From NCBI GenBank assembly GCA_027669155.1, contig JAQEDR010000011.1:4573-68572 (forward strand): a DNA stretch of 64,000 nt, in the 5' to 3' direction. Positions 16,932 to 26,214 of this stretch are shown here, in pieces. The notes below the pieces were generated by a model, which was not told the origin of the DNA, did no database searches, and saw only the letters and a list, made by a program, of their open reading frames with translations. The translations under genes were made by a program, and so were the position numbers. The stretch comes from Peptoniphilaceae bacterium AM52-5BH. GTDB taxonomy: Bacteria; Bacillota; Clostridia; Tissierellales; Peptoniphilaceae. Numbering within the stretch: the stretch's first letter is position 1; every line of letters begins with the position of its first letter.

Positions 16932-18368
16932 TTATCCAAATACATCTGCATCAAATTCCAATTCTCCATCTACTATGTTGGCCTTTATAGGATCCTTGCT
17001 AAAGGACTTGATATCTAGGGTTAGGGTGTTATTATCCTTGGACCACTTTCCTGTATAGACAGTAGAGCCAGTTGCTAATTTTACATTTTTGTCATTATCT
17101 AGAAACAAGCTATAGCCTTCGAGGAAATAGTAGCCTGCAGGCTCCTCCTTGGCCTTGAAGTTATCGTAGTAGGTCAAGCCGTCGACTTTGAGATCGCCAT
17201 CATTTAGATAACTTAGAAGGTCATCTACTAATGCAAAGCCTTCATAGGATATATCATAATAGGTATCTGTCTTATCGTCCAAGCTCCTATGAATAAGACC
17301 GTCTCTTACTAGTTCTATGCCAGAATCCTTATCGATTAGGCCTATATAATAATCAAAGGCCTTAGTCATATCACCGATTTTTTCCTTGCTATTAATCTTA
17401 TAGACATAAATCTCCTCGCCACTTCTTAAGGCTTTGCCCATAAATTCATGGCTAGTCACTGAAGTTAATTCACTTCCCCCTATATGATCTTTTATATACT
17501 TGCTGAACTTATCCTTCTTATCGTCGGATGCTTGATTATTTTCTTCCTTATCTTCCTTGTCGTCCTCTTTTTCCTTATCCTCTTCCTTTTTGTCTTCTTC
17601 TTTTTCCTTATCCTCTTCCTTATTTTCCTCAGCTGGAGGATTGTCATCTGGGCTAAGAGCTGCTTCTTTTTCCTTAAGCCCTTCCACCTCGTAGTCTCTA
17701 GCTTGATTGGTAAATTTTATATTGAAGTCACTTGCCTTGTCATAATTAACAGATATTGTAATATTAACGATCTCTCCATTAGTTAGACCATGCTCCTTGC
17801 TTACGCCAAAGCTAGTGTTTTTTTCCAATTCATCTATTAATCTTGCACTTGAGACTTGCTCCTTGCTTTTTTTGTCATAGATTCTTCCCTCGTAGTCGTT
17901 TATGAAGCTTTCCTTATCATATTTGATATCAAGTCCACCATCGCCATTTTCTCCTACAGCACTGATGTCTAGATAGTAGTTTAGGTCGATATTTAGTTCT
18001 TCTATTTGGGAATCTTTGTATTTTTTGAAGCCAAAAAATGCCACGAGAGTCACAAGGATAGCAAGAAGACCAGTGGCGATTAGCTTTTTGGTTTTATTCT
18101 CCTTTGGAGGACCTAGCTCTTCTAAGAGGTCGTTGATGTCCTTATAGATCTCTTCCTCATCGTCATAGTAGTCATCATCGTCTACCAAATCTTCTTCCGA
18201 CAAGTTGTCTTCTGAATCTAAATCTTCGTCAACCTCTTCTAAAGCCTCTCCCTTACTTTCTTCTTGAATATCTTCTAAATCTTCGTCACTTGGGATAATT
18301 TTCTCGCCACAGAAAGGGCAGACCTTGGAGTTTTCATCTATTTCTTTATTACAATTTTTACATTTCAT
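16932..18368 (-). CDS. Zinc-ribbon, single-pass membrane protein with Glu/Lys-rich linker
   Basis: 478 residues. The N-terminus is a four-Cys zinc ribbon (CKNCNKEI, CPFCGEKI, residues 3-24). A very acidic stretch follows (about 28-85), then one membrane helix (about 95-113). The outside part has a beta-rich region, a low-complexity Glu/Lys/Asp linker (about 240-280) and two further domains: one about 290-400, the last (about 405-478) a small beta domain with LDNDKNVKLATGSTVYTGKW. Zinc-ribbon plus single-helix proteins are common in Firmicutes with unknown roles. No family is named here. Confidence 0.6.
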   Translation of the reverse strand: MKCKNCNKEIDENSKVCPFCGEKIIPSDEDLEDIQEESKGEALEEVDEDLDSEDNLSEEDLVDDDDYYDDEEEIYKDINDLLEELGPPKENKTKKLIATGLLAILVTLVAFFGFKKYKDSQIEELNIDLNYYLDISAVGENGDGGLDIKYDKESFINDYEGRIYDKKSKEQVSSARLIDELEKNTSFGVSKEHGLTNGEIVNITISVNYDKASDFNIKFTNQARDYEVEGLKEKEAALSPDDNPPAEENKEEDKEKEEDKKEEDKEKEDDKEDKEENNQASDDKKDKFSKYIKDHIGGSELTSVTSHEFMGKALRSGEEIYVYKINSKEKIGDMTKAFDYYIGLIDKDSGIELVRDGLIHRSLDDKTDTYYDISYEGFALVDDLLSYLNDGDLKVDGLTYYDNFKAKEEPAGYYFLEGYSLFLDNDKNVKLATGSTVYTGKWSKDNNTLTLDIKSFSKDPIKANIVDGELEFDADVFG

Positions 18369-18385
18369 ACTATCTCCTAAAAATA

Positions 18386-18405
18386 GGCCCCCGTATGGAG
18401 GCCCG
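18386..18405 (-). terminator. Terminator of the nucleoside ABC operon
   Basis: GGCCcCC / GGaGGCC hairpin with a 4-nt loop, followed on the minus strand by TATTTTT, between the last permease gene and the zinc-ribbon gene. Confidence 0.6.
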
Positions 18406-18421
18406 TCTTTTCTACTTCTTA

Positions 18422-19360
18422 TTATATATCTTCTACTGTAAAGTAAGGCTTACCACTTGACTTTGGTGCATAGCTTCTTCCCTTAAATATTATTAGGATA
18501 AGGAGGGTTGCGATGTATGGGATCATAGAAATAAATTCTATTGGTATGCCAATTGAGGTTGAACCTAGATAGGTTGCAATAGCTTGGGCCAAACCAAAGA
18601 ATAAGGATCCTATAAGCACTCCCTGTGGCTTCCAGTTACCAAATATTACAGTAACAAGGGCGATGTAGCCTTGACCTGCAATCAGGGTTGGCGAGAAGGA
18701 TGATACTACTGCAAGAGACATGCTCGCTCCTCCAAGTCCACCCATAAAGCCTGAAAATATTACTGACAGATATCTTACCTTTACTACATTGATATTTAAG
18801 GTTTCACTTGCCTTTGGATGCTCTCCAACAGCAATGACCCTAAGACCTAGCTTAGTCTTATATAAAACCACATACAAGACTACTACCATGATCAATGATA
18901 GATAAACTGTCGCATATTGGCCAAAGATATTATTAAAGACTTGGTTAGAAGATATTCCCCTAAACAGTCTTGGTATCTTATTTTCGAGCGGAATTGAAGG
19001 AGTTTGGGTCGCTCCACTAAAGAACAATCTAGATAAGAAAAGTGCAAGACCAGGAGCAAGGGTATTTATTGCTATACCTGATATAGTCTGATCTCCAGCA
19101 AGACTTACAGAAACAAAAGCGTGGATTAGGCCAAAAAATGCTCCAGCAAGCCCTCCTCCTAAGAAGGCTAGCCAAGGATTTCCTACATAGTAACCTAGGA
19201 CAGCTCCAGTTAGGGCTCCTATAGTCATCATTCCCTCAAGACCGATATTTACAACACCGGATTTTTCACTCATCATTCCGCCAAGACCAGTAAGTAGAAC
19301 TGGGGCAGCGTTTGAGAAGGTATTTCCTATGATTAGGGCTAAGATTGTAAGATTAATCAT
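18422..19360 (-). CDS. Nucleoside ABC transporter permease (BPD_transp_2 family)
   Basis: 312 residues, about eight to nine helices. The family motif SEKSGVVNIGLEGMMTIGAL is at residues 31-50, and GDQTISGIAINTLAPGLALFLSRL is also diagnostic. It is the second permease of a BMP-type importer, equivalent in position to NupQ of Bacillus. It overlaps the other permease by 4 bp and ends the operon before a terminator. It likely imports purine or other nucleosides together with the three genes upstream. Confidence 0.88.
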   Translation of the reverse strand: MINLTILALIIGNTFSNAAPVLLTGLGGMMSEKSGVVNIGLEGMMTIGALTGAVLGYYVGNPWLAFLGGGLAGAFFGLIHAFVSVSLAGDQTISGIAINTLAPGLALFLSRLFFSGATQTPSIPLENKIPRLFRGISSNQVFNNIFGQYATVYLSLIMVVVLYVVLYKTKLGLRVIAVGEHPKASETLNINVVKVRYLSVIFSGFMGGLGGASMSLAVVSSFSPTLIAGQGYIALVTVIFGNWKPQGVLIGSLFFGLAQAIATYLGSTSIGIPIEFISMIPYIATLLILIIFKGRSYAPKSSGKPYFTVEDI

Positions 19361-20526
19361 AATTCCTCCTTCTTTTCTTCTTCTATCTCTTTGTTGACAT
19401 AAGACATGTCTACAGCAGTTTTTTCATTTCCTTTTTGGGATTTTTTGTTTCTCATTTTAGCCTTGATGATTCTAAATACCAAAGGCACAGCTGTAAAGAG
19501 GATGATAGTTCCTATAATAATTGAGATTATCTCGCTTGGAACTCCCATAGTTCTTTGGAGGTTGCCTCCTGCATATTTCAAAGATCCGAAGAAGAGCCCT
19601 GAAAATATAACTCCAATAGGATTATTGGACGCAAGAAGAGAAACGGCTAAGCCATCAAAACCAAAGTTTTGCATAGAGGATAGGATCGATAGATTGTAGG
19701 TAAAGCCCAAAACTTGAGTCACACCTGCAAGTGAGCAGATTGCTCCAGAAATTGCCATTGATTGGATAATCTTATTTCCTGCGTTGATTCCTCCATATTC
19801 ACTGGCTTCCCTATTAAGACCCACTGCCTTTAGCTCATAACCTAGGGTTGTCTTATTTAGAATATACCAAACAATAATTACAGCAACTATGGCTATAATA
19901 GTTCCCCAGTGGATTGGAGCCCTAAAGAATTTAGAGAAAAATCCATCGAATCTCTTAGCAGCATCAGTAAAGAGGGTAATCTTTGCATTATCTGCCACAT
20001 CAAAGGAACTCATTGAGTTTGGTTGCCTAAATCTATAAACTACAAAGTTTTGGAAGTAAAAGGCAATCCAGTTGAGCATGATGGTAGAAATTACCTCATG
20101 TATTCCGAATTTCGCCTTTACGAAACCTGCTATAGCTCCATAAATTGCTCCGATAACCATGGCAAGGACTATGGCAACTATAGGTAGTAGAACTGGAGGA
20201 AGATTTAGATTGTAGCCTACAAGAAAAGCTACTATAGTTCCAATTATAAATTGGCCCTCTGCTCCCATGTTGAAAAGTCCAGTCTTAAAGGCGAAGGCAA
20301 CACCCAGACCTGTCATAATAATCGGGGTCGATGTTACAATTGCCCATCCCATATTCCTTGGGCTCTTAAATACTCCCAAGAATAAATTTTTGAATCCTTC
20401 GATCGGGTCAAATCCTGCTATTAAAAGGACCAAGGCTCCTACCAAAAGTCCTAAGAGTATTGATATTATGGTAAAAAGTATCTTGGATGAGCCTAAGCTT
20501 TTTCTTTTATTTACTTTATTTGTCAT
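19357..20526 (-). CDS. Nucleoside ABC transporter permease (first)
   Basis: 389 residues, about ten helices. It contains the KTGLFNMGAEGQFIIG motif and FGIHEVISTIMLNWIAFY, typical of the NupP-like permease of BMP-type nucleoside importers. The tail is charged and Glu/Lys-rich, as usual. It overlaps the ATPase gene by 11 bp and the second permease by 4 bp, showing strict operon order. The membrane channel is formed with the 312-residue partner. Confidence 0.88.
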   Translation of the reverse strand: MTNKVNKRKSLGSSKILFTIISILLGLLVGALVLLIAGFDPIEGFKNLFLGVFKSPRNMGWAIVTSTPIIMTGLGVAFAFKTGLFNMGAEGQFIIGTIVAFLVGYNLNLPPVLLPIVAIVLAMVIGAIYGAIAGFVKAKFGIHEVISTIMLNWIAFYFQNFVVYRFRQPNSMSSFDVADNAKITLFTDAAKRFDGFFSKFFRAPIHWGTIIAIVAVIIVWYILNKTTLGYELKAVGLNREASEYGGINAGNKIIQSMAISGAICSLAGVTQVLGFTYNLSILSSMQNFGFDGLAVSLLASNNPIGVIFSGLFFGSLKYAGGNLQRTMGVPSEIISIIIGTIILFTAVPLVFRIIKAKMRNKKSQKGNEKTAVDMSYVNKEIEEEKKEEL

Positions 20527-22048
20527 CGATACCTCCTGCCATAAGTCTTCCTATTTCAAACTCGTCTGTCTCTTTAGGATCTTTTTCTCCTACGATTTTA
20601 CCATCATAGATTACGAGGATCCTATCTGATAAGTCCATTATCTCATCAAGCTCGAAGCTTATAAGAAGGACTGCCTTGTTCTGATTTCTAAGCTCCACTA
20701 GATATTGGTGGATAAATTCTATAGCTCCTACATCGAGCCCTCTTGTAGGTTGGGCTGCTATTAGGACGTCAGGATTGTTTGAAATCTCTCTTGCGATTAT
20801 TACCTTTTGTTGGTTACCACCAGAAAGGCTTATCGCTTTTTCTTCTATATCGTCTGGTCTAATATCAAATTTTCCTACCAAATCTTTGGCATTATCGTCT
20901 ATATTTTTGAAGTTTAGCCTGCCTTTTGTAGAAAATGGTTCTTGCCCTACTCTTTCGAGTATTAGATTGTCCTTTATAGGATATTCTAGGATAAGACCTC
21001 GCTTTTGCCTATCTTCTGGGATAGAATTCATACCAGTATCGAGGATTTTTCTCGTAGAAGCGTTGGTAATATCAACTCCATTTAGATTTACGCTTCCCCT
21101 ATTTGCCTTAGTCATTCCAGTTATGGCATCGATTAATTCTGTCTGTCCATTTCCATCGACTCCTGCAATCCCAAGGATTTCTCCAGCGTGTAGCTTTAGG
21201 TCAAGGCCCTTTAGAGTATCGATTCCTCTCTTATCCTTAACCCATAAATCTTCGATATTTAGGACAACTCCGCCCTTTTCGATTGGTTTTTTGTCGACAT
21301 TAAAGCTAACATCACGACCTACCATCTTCTCAGCCAAAATGTTCTCATCAACGCTTTTGACGTCGACTTTGTCAATAAACTTACCTCTCCTAATTATAGT
21401 ACAGGTATCAGCCATTGCCTTAATTTCGGATAATTTGTGGGTTATAATTATGACTGACTTGTCGAGCTCGGTAAGTCTTTTGACTATTTCTATAAATTCC
21501 ACAATCTCTTGCGGAGTAAGAACAGCTGTTGGCTCATCGAAGATTAGGATATCAGCTCCGTGATATAGGGCTTTTAGAATCTCAACTCTTTGTTGCATAC
21601 CTACTGATATGTCTTCGACCTTGGCCTTTGGGTCAATTGTTAGGTTGTACTGTTTGCTTATCTTTTCTACCTCAGCGTAAGCCTTCTTCCTATCGAGGAA
21701 TAATCCCTTGGATTTCTCATAGCCAAGGATGATATTTTCTGTTACAGTCAAGGGCTCTATAAGCATAAAGTGCTGGTGCACCATACCGATTCCTGCATCT
21801 ATCGCCTTTTTCGGTGTCATAGAAGCAAAAGTTTTGCCATTAATTGTAATACTTCCCTCGTTTGGTGGAAACATGCCGTAGAGAACATTCATCAAGGTTG
21901 TCTTTCCTGCGCCATTTTCTCCAAGAAGAGCATGGACCTCACACTTGTGAAGGTCGAAGTCTATATCTGTCAAGACTTCCTTAGAGCCAAAGCGCTTGGT
22001 GATATTTCTCATACTTACAACTGGGGCCTTATCAAAATATTTTTTCAT
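20516..22048 (-). CDS. Nucleoside ABC transporter ATP-binding protein (two ABC domains)
   Basis: 510 residues with duplicated ATPase domains, as in sugar and nucleoside importers of the RbsA/NupO type. The first half has Walker A GENGAGKTTLM and an atypical signature ISVGMQQRVE with Walker B LIFDEPTAV. The second has a modified Walker A, GVDGNGQTELI, and a canonical LSGGNQQKV. Such asymmetry is normal for the family. It lies between the BMP lipoprotein gene, from which a terminator-like hairpin separates it, and the permeases. Confidence 0.92.
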   Translation of the reverse strand: MKKYFDKAPVVSMRNITKRFGSKEVLTDIDFDLHKCEVHALLGENGAGKTTLMNVLYGMFPPNEGSITINGKTFASMTPKKAIDAGIGMVHQHFMLIEPLTVTENIILGYEKSKGLFLDRKKAYAEVEKISKQYNLTIDPKAKVEDISVGMQQRVEILKALYHGADILIFDEPTAVLTPQEIVEFIEIVKRLTELDKSVIIITHKLSEIKAMADTCTIIRRGKFIDKVDVKSVDENILAEKMVGRDVSFNVDKKPIEKGGVVLNIEDLWVKDKRGIDTLKGLDLKLHAGEILGIAGVDGNGQTELIDAITGMTKANRGSVNLNGVDITNASTRKILDTGMNSIPEDRQKRGLILEYPIKDNLILERVGQEPFSTKGRLNFKNIDDNAKDLVGKFDIRPDDIEEKAISLSGGNQQKVIIAREISNNPDVLIAAQPTRGLDVGAIEFIHQYLVELRNQNKAVLLISFELDEIMDLSDRILVIYDGKIVGEKDPKETDEFEIGRLMAGGIDDK

Positions 22049-22111
22049 AGGTTTCCCCCTTAATAACTTTCTACCTTTATCATATCACAAATTTAAAAAA
22101 TATTATAAAAA

Positions 22112-22156
22112 AAAAGCAGAAAACTCACCCCCGAATACTCAGGAGCAAGTCTGCTA
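22112..22156 (-). terminator. Partial terminator between lipoprotein and ATPase genes
   Basis: On the minus strand AGCAGAC ... TCTGCTTTTTTTT gives a stem with an imperfect inner part and a long T-run. It probably lowers expression of the transporter genes relative to the binding protein, a common arrangement in ABC importer operons. Confidence 0.5.
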
Positions 22157-22166
22157 ATTTTAAATT

Positions 22167-23300
22167 TTACTTATCATATCCCATAGAATTGAATTCTTCT
22201 TCGTTTTGTGGAACTTCGATTTTTCCATCAACGATTTCTTTTCTCAATTCTTCTACCTTGTCTTTAACCTCTTGGCTAACTAGATCGTTTTTAGCATAAG
22301 CAATATCAACTGCTTTTCCATCTTCAAGTGTGAATTCTTTTGTTGTACCACCTTCAAATTCACCCTTGTTAAGTCCGTCGACTACAAGTTTAACTGCATC
22401 GCCTACACCCTTGATTGTAGAAACTAGCATATGATCTGGTGCTTCTTCTGATTGGTCACGGTCAACTCCGATAACCCATTTGTCGTTTTCTTTTGCAGCT
22501 TCGATTACTCCGATACCTACTCCACCAGCAGCGTGCATTACAACATCTGCGCCTTCTTGATACATTTGGTTAGCGATGTTTTTGCCCTTAGCTTGGTCTG
22601 AGTAGCTGTTTGCATATTGGACATCAACCTTGATGTCAGTACCTTTTTCTCTAGCAGCTTGTTTTACACCAGCCTTGAAGCCATATTCAAATCTATCGAT
22701 TACGTCTGATACTTGTCCACCTACGAATCCTACGTGGTTTGATTCTGACTTCATTCCTGCTATATAACCTGCTAAGAATGAGTTTTGGTGGTCAGCAAAG
22801 GTAATTCCTAGTAGATTTTCTACCTTGTCGATATTTGCATTATCGATAATAGCGTATTTTTGATCTGGATTTTGCTCTGCAGCAGTAACTGTATCGTTAT
22901 ATAAAGCATAACCTACAGTTAGGATTAGGTCTGATTCACTGTCTAGGGCAGATTCAAGATTTGGTTGGTACTCTGCTGTTGAGTGTGATTCTATATAATC
23001 GAAGTCAGACTTTCCTTCATCCTTGTAAGCGTTAAGTCCTTCATAAGCTGATTGGTTAAAGCTCTTATCATTAACTCCACCCTCATCAGTTACCATAGTT
23101 ACTTTTACTGTTTCGCCAGTAGGAGTTTCAGCTTCGCTATCTTTATTTTCTTCTGCTTTGTTTTCAGCTGTCTCGCTTGTCTCAGCTGGAGCCTTTGCGT
23201 TATCATCCTTCTTATCATTTGCTTTATCTCCTCCACAAGAAGTTAGCGCAAGTGATAAAGTTAGTGCAGAAACAACAGACATAATTTTACTAATTTTCAT
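22167..23300 (-). CDS. BMP family nucleoside-binding lipoprotein
   Basis: 377 residues. The signal peptide ends in the lipobox LTSC, Cys at about 22. A Glu/Lys/Ala-rich linker follows (23-65), then the BMP (PnrA-like) domain: VTDEGGVNDKSFNQSAYEGL, the family's signature, then ITFADHQNSFLAGYIAG, VGFVGG, HAAGGVGIGVIEAAKE and VIGVDRDQSEEAPDHMLVS. BMP proteins bind nucleosides for the ABC importer encoded downstream. AGGGAGGAATAT precedes the start. I see no purine riboswitch in the leader. Confidence 0.92.
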   Translation of the reverse strand: MKISKIMSVVSALTLSLALTSCGGDKANDKKDDNAKAPAETSETAENKAEENKDSEAETPTGETVKVTMVTDEGGVNDKSFNQSAYEGLNAYKDEGKSDFDYIESHSTAEYQPNLESALDSESDLILTVGYALYNDTVTAAEQNPDQKYAIIDNANIDKVENLLGITFADHQNSFLAGYIAGMKSESNHVGFVGGQVSDVIDRFEYGFKAGVKQAAREKGTDIKVDVQYANSYSDQAKGKNIANQMYQEGADVVMHAAGGVGIGVIEAAKENDKWVIGVDRDQSEEAPDHMLVSTIKGVGDAVKLVVDGLNKGEFEGGTTKEFTLEDGKAVDIAYAKNDLVSQEVKDKVEELRKEIVDGKIEVPQNEEEFNSMGYDK

Positions 23301-23432
23301 ATATTCCTCCCTAATTATGCTTGTTTAGTTACATAATAATCATATAATATATTGCATATTTTGTCCATAGTTTGTAGGTAAAGTTTAACTTTTATCAAAT
23401 TCCTATGTTTTAATTAATTTTTAAGAAAAGAC

Positions 23433-23480
23433 TTGAAATTTTTGATGGTCCATGCTATACTATAAGTGTAAATGTTTTCA
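23433..23480 (+). promoter_or_regulatory. glpF promoter with cre-like site
   Basis: TTGAAA at 23433-23438, a 17-bp spacer, then TATACT at 23456-23461. Directly downstream, TGTAAATGTTTTCA (23467-23480) matches the CcpA cre consensus TGWAANCGNTNWCA at all but one position and would cover the transcription start. This predicts carbon catabolite repression of the glycerol genes, as in Bacillus. The prediction rests on sequence only. Confidence 0.65.
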
Positions 23481-23502
23481 CAATTTAATATCCGAAGAGC
23501 CT

Positions 23503-23532
23503 GGCAACAAGATATTTTATTTGTTGCTTTTT
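23503..23532 (+). terminator. Leader terminator before glpF
   Basis: GCAACAA / TTGTTGC stem with a 10-nt loop and TTTTTG run, inside the untranslated leader of glpF. In Bacillus subtilis the glp leaders carry a terminator controlled by the antiterminator GlpP; a similar control is plausible here, but no glpP gene is in the window. Confidence 0.6.
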
Positions 23533-23565
23533 GTTTACTTATCAGATATCTATTAGGAGGATTTT

Positions 23566-24285
23566 ATGAGAGATATTATAATGGGTGAATTTTTCGGAAC
23601 TATGATTCTTATACTACTCGGTGACGGCGTAGTAGCAAACGTTTTACTCAACAAGAGTGGACAAAAAGGTGCAGGCTCAATCCAAATCACATTTGCATGG
23701 GGTCTTGCAGTACTAGTCCCTGCATTTATATTTGGAAAACTATCTGGCGCAAGCTTTAACCCAGCTTTATCAATCGCCTTAGCTTTTAAGGGAGATGTCG
23801 CTTATTCTGACTTGCCAGCTTATATCATAGCTCAAATGGCTGGTGCCTTCGTTGGTGCTGTTTTGGTATATATTCTCTTTAAAGACCACTACGACGCAAC
23901 TAGCGATGACCCACTAACTGTAAGAGGAACTTTCTGTACAGCTCCAAGCATACCAAATACTTTTAGAAACCTACTTTCAGAAATCATTGGTACTTTTGTA
24001 CTAGTATTTGCTATCCTAGGTCTTTCTCAAGTAGACGGAGCAGGAACTGTTGGAGTTGATAAGTTATTAGTATTTGCAATAATCGTCTCTATCGGTATGT
24101 CTTTGGGTGGACTTACAGGTTATGCTATAAATCCTGCCAGAGACCTTGGACCAAGACTTGCCTATGCAGTACTTCCATTCAAAAACAAGGCAGACCCTAA
24201 CTGGGGATATTCTTGGATTCCAGTAGTAGGACCAATCTTAGGTGGTCTACTAGCAGTAGTAATCTATAACTTTATCTTTATATAA
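23566..24285 (+). CDS. glpF: Glycerol uptake facilitator (aquaglyceroporin)
   Basis: 239 residues, MIP family with six helices and two half-helices. The two NPA boxes are SFNPALSIA (about residue 65) and INPARDLGPR (about 189). The Asp after the second NPA box (NPARD) is the glycerol-channel signature. It opens MRDIIMGEFFGTMILILLGDGVVAN. TAGGAGGATTTT precedes ATG. It passes glycerol across the membrane and is followed 34 bp later by a glycerol-3-phosphate dehydrogenase-like gene. No glycerol kinase gene follows. Confidence 0.93.
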   Translation: MRDIIMGEFFGTMILILLGDGVVANVLLNKSGQKGAGSIQITFAWGLAVLVPAFIFGKLSGASFNPALSIALAFKGDVAYSDLPAYIIAQMAGAFVGAVLVYILFKDHYDATSDDPLTVRGTFCTAPSIPNTFRNLLSEIIGTFVLVFAILGLSQVDGAGTVGVDKLLVFAIIVSIGMSLGGLTGYAINPARDLGPRLAYAVLPFKNKADPNWGYSWIPVVGPILGGLLAVVIYNFIFI

Positions 24286-24319
24286 GATTTATAGAAATTA
24301 GAAAATAGGAAGTGAATTT

Positions 24320-25795
24320 ATGTTTGATGTAATTATAATAGGAGCAGGCGTGTGCGGGGCCTCCATTGCCAGGAGGCTATCCCGTTACAAACTTGATATA
24401 CTCCTTCTCGAGAAAGAAAACGACGTATCTATGGGCGCAAGCAAGGCCAACTCTGCCATAGTCCATGGAGGCTATGCCGAAAGCGGCAAGGAGCTTAGGG
24501 GTAGGTTATGCTATCCTGGAAGAATTTCTTTCGAAAAACTCAACGAAGAGCTAAACTTTGGCTTTTTAGCCAATGGTTCTCTTGTTTTGGCCTTCGATGA
24601 GAACGATATGAAAATGCTCGATGTCCTCTTTCAAATGGGCAAGGAAAACGGCCTCGATGATATAGAAATCATCGATCAAGAAAAACTTCGCGAGATCGAA
24701 GAAAATGTATCAGATGATGCAATAGGTGCCTTGTACTGTAAGGGTGCAGGAGTTTGCTCTCCTTATGAATATGTAATAGCCCTAGTAGAAAACGCCATGG
24801 ATAACGGCGTCAAGCTAAAACTTGATAGTGAAGTCGTAGAAATCGAAAAAGAAGAAGATATATTTAAAGTAAGGACAGATAAGGGCGAATCTTTCGAAGG
24901 AAGATTTGTCATAAATGCGACTGGACTTAATGGTGCCAAGGTTTCTTCTATGATTACTCAAACTGATTTTGATATCCACCCAAGAAGCGGTGAATATCTA
25001 ATCATGCAAAAGGGAACGGGATCTCGCATCAAGCAGGTCCTCTTCCAAACACCTAGTCCTAAGTCTAAGGGAATTCTCGTAACTAGGACCTATCATAACA
25101 ATATCTTGATTGGCCCTGATGCTATAGATGAGGAAGAAATTGACCTAGGTACCCACACAGAAAGGCTAGAAGAAATCTATAAGCTAGCCCAAAAATCCGT
25201 AAAGGAAGATGTCCTAAACTTAAAGGAATTTATAAGATCTTTCACAGGACTTAGACCAGCTTCTTCAACTGGAGATTTCATAATCGAAAATACCAAGACT
25301 AATGGCTTTATAAATGTTGTCGGCATCCAATCACCTGGTGTTACTTCATCTCCTGCAATAGCAGAGATGGTGGAAGAAATACTCGTTGATATTGGACTAA
25401 AATTAGAAGACGATCCAAACTATAATCCAATTAGAAAGCCAATAATCGAGTATAAGGATCTGGAAGACTTTAACAAAGTAAAAGATAAGGTCGACCTCCC
25501 ATTGGGAGATCCAGAAAGACTGGTATGTAGGTGCGAGCAAGTAAGCGAGAAGACTATTAGGGATGCACTTAATAGAGGTATCGAGCTTACAAGTTTTGAC
25601 GCAGTCAAAAGAAGAACCCGCTGTGGCATGGGCTTTTGTCAAGGAGCCTTCTGCAGAAACAGGGTCCTTGAAGTAATGGAAGACGAATACGGTCATCCTA
25701 TAGAAAACAAGAAGTTTGACAGTGAAAACTCTGGACTTTCTAGGATTAATAAGAAAGATATAAATGAATTAATAAAGAAAATCGAAAATAAATAA
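24320..25795 (+). CDS. FAD-dependent glycerol-3-phosphate dehydrogenase-like protein with BFD-like [2Fe-2S] domain
   Basis: 491 residues. The N-terminal FAD motif is IIGAGVCGASIARRLSRY (residues 5-22). A DAO-type substrate domain follows to about 365, and a C-terminal BFD-like iron-sulfur domain carries four Cys (VCRCEQVSE about 400, then RTRCGMGFCQGAFC about 432-445). This combination is the GlpA-like protein of anaerobic Firmicutes, which usually works with a GlpB-like flavoprotein and a DUF1667 protein; neither follows here. It oxidises glycerol-3-phosphate to dihydroxyacetone phosphate, judged from its place after glpF. Confidence 0.85.
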   Translation: MFDVIIIGAGVCGASIARRLSRYKLDILLLEKENDVSMGASKANSAIVHGGYAESGKELRGRLCYPGRISFEKLNEELNFGFLANGSLVLAFDENDMKMLDVLFQMGKENGLDDIEIIDQEKLREIEENVSDDAIGALYCKGAGVCSPYEYVIALVENAMDNGVKLKLDSEVVEIEKEEDIFKVRTDKGESFEGRFVINATGLNGAKVSSMITQTDFDIHPRSGEYLIMQKGTGSRIKQVLFQTPSPKSKGILVTRTYHNNILIGPDAIDEEEIDLGTHTERLEEIYKLAQKSVKEDVLNLKEFIRSFTGLRPASSTGDFIIENTKTNGFINVVGIQSPGVTSSPAIAEMVEEILVDIGLKLEDDPNYNPIRKPIIEYKDLEDFNKVKDKVDLPLGDPERLVCRCEQVSEKTIRDALNRGIELTSFDAVKRRTRCGMGFCQGAFCRNRVLEVMEDEYGHPIENKKFDSENSGLSRINKKDINELIKKIENK

Positions 25796-25840
25796 GGTTA
25801 AAATAAAGACTCTTGATTTTATCTTTTAACTAAAATAAGA

Positions 25841-25995
25841 AGGGGCTGTTGCAAAACTATGAATAATCATCGTACCATCGTTAGAAGGTTCTCTTAGGTA
25901 ATTTTCAGTGGTGCCTGCCGGCTGATGGAGGCAAAATTTCCGTGGAGGTTCTTCTAACGATAACGGTACGATTTATTCATTCTGCAACAGCCCCT
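25841..25995. mobile_element. Palindromic MITE-like element, 155 bp
   Basis: Perfect 13-bp terminal inverted repeats (AGGGGCTGTTGCA / TGCAACAGCCCCT) enclose arms that continue to pair over about 60 bp with few mismatches, for example TGAATAA, CGTACC and ATCGTTAGAAG. The centre near 25910 is unpaired. No coding capacity. The ends resemble transposon terminal repeats containing CTGTTGCAA. The T-run after it may let it act as terminator for the glycerol operon. The stretch 25996-26214 holds nothing else clear. Confidence 0.7.
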
Positions 25996-26214
25996 TTTTT
26001 TTGTAAAATATTTATATCAAATATTATAAATTTTTCTTTCTAATCTCTAAATACTAATCTAATGTTTATCAAAGAATGGTATAGGAAGATTGATCTTAAT
26101 ATTTTCTAGTACTTTCAATTAGATTATTCTAAGGGTTATATAAAGCCCTATCACTTAAGGCAAAAGAAAATCGCCCAATATAGGACGACCCTTAATTCAT
26201 TTTTCTATATTATC

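Noticed and set aside
17484..17786. Hydrophobic 100-codon plus-strand frame
   Set aside because: It is the antisense of the Glu/Lys/Asp-rich linker of the zinc-ribbon protein, which always gives Phe/Leu-rich antisense.
20775..21563. 262-codon plus-strand frame opposite the nucleoside ABC ATPase
   Set aside because: The minus-strand ATPase is unmistakable by its motifs; the opposite frame is Ser/Ile-rich noise.
23301..23432. Purine riboswitch before the BMP lipoprotein gene
   Set aside because: I looked for the conserved purine-aptamer loops in the 130-base leader and did not find them.
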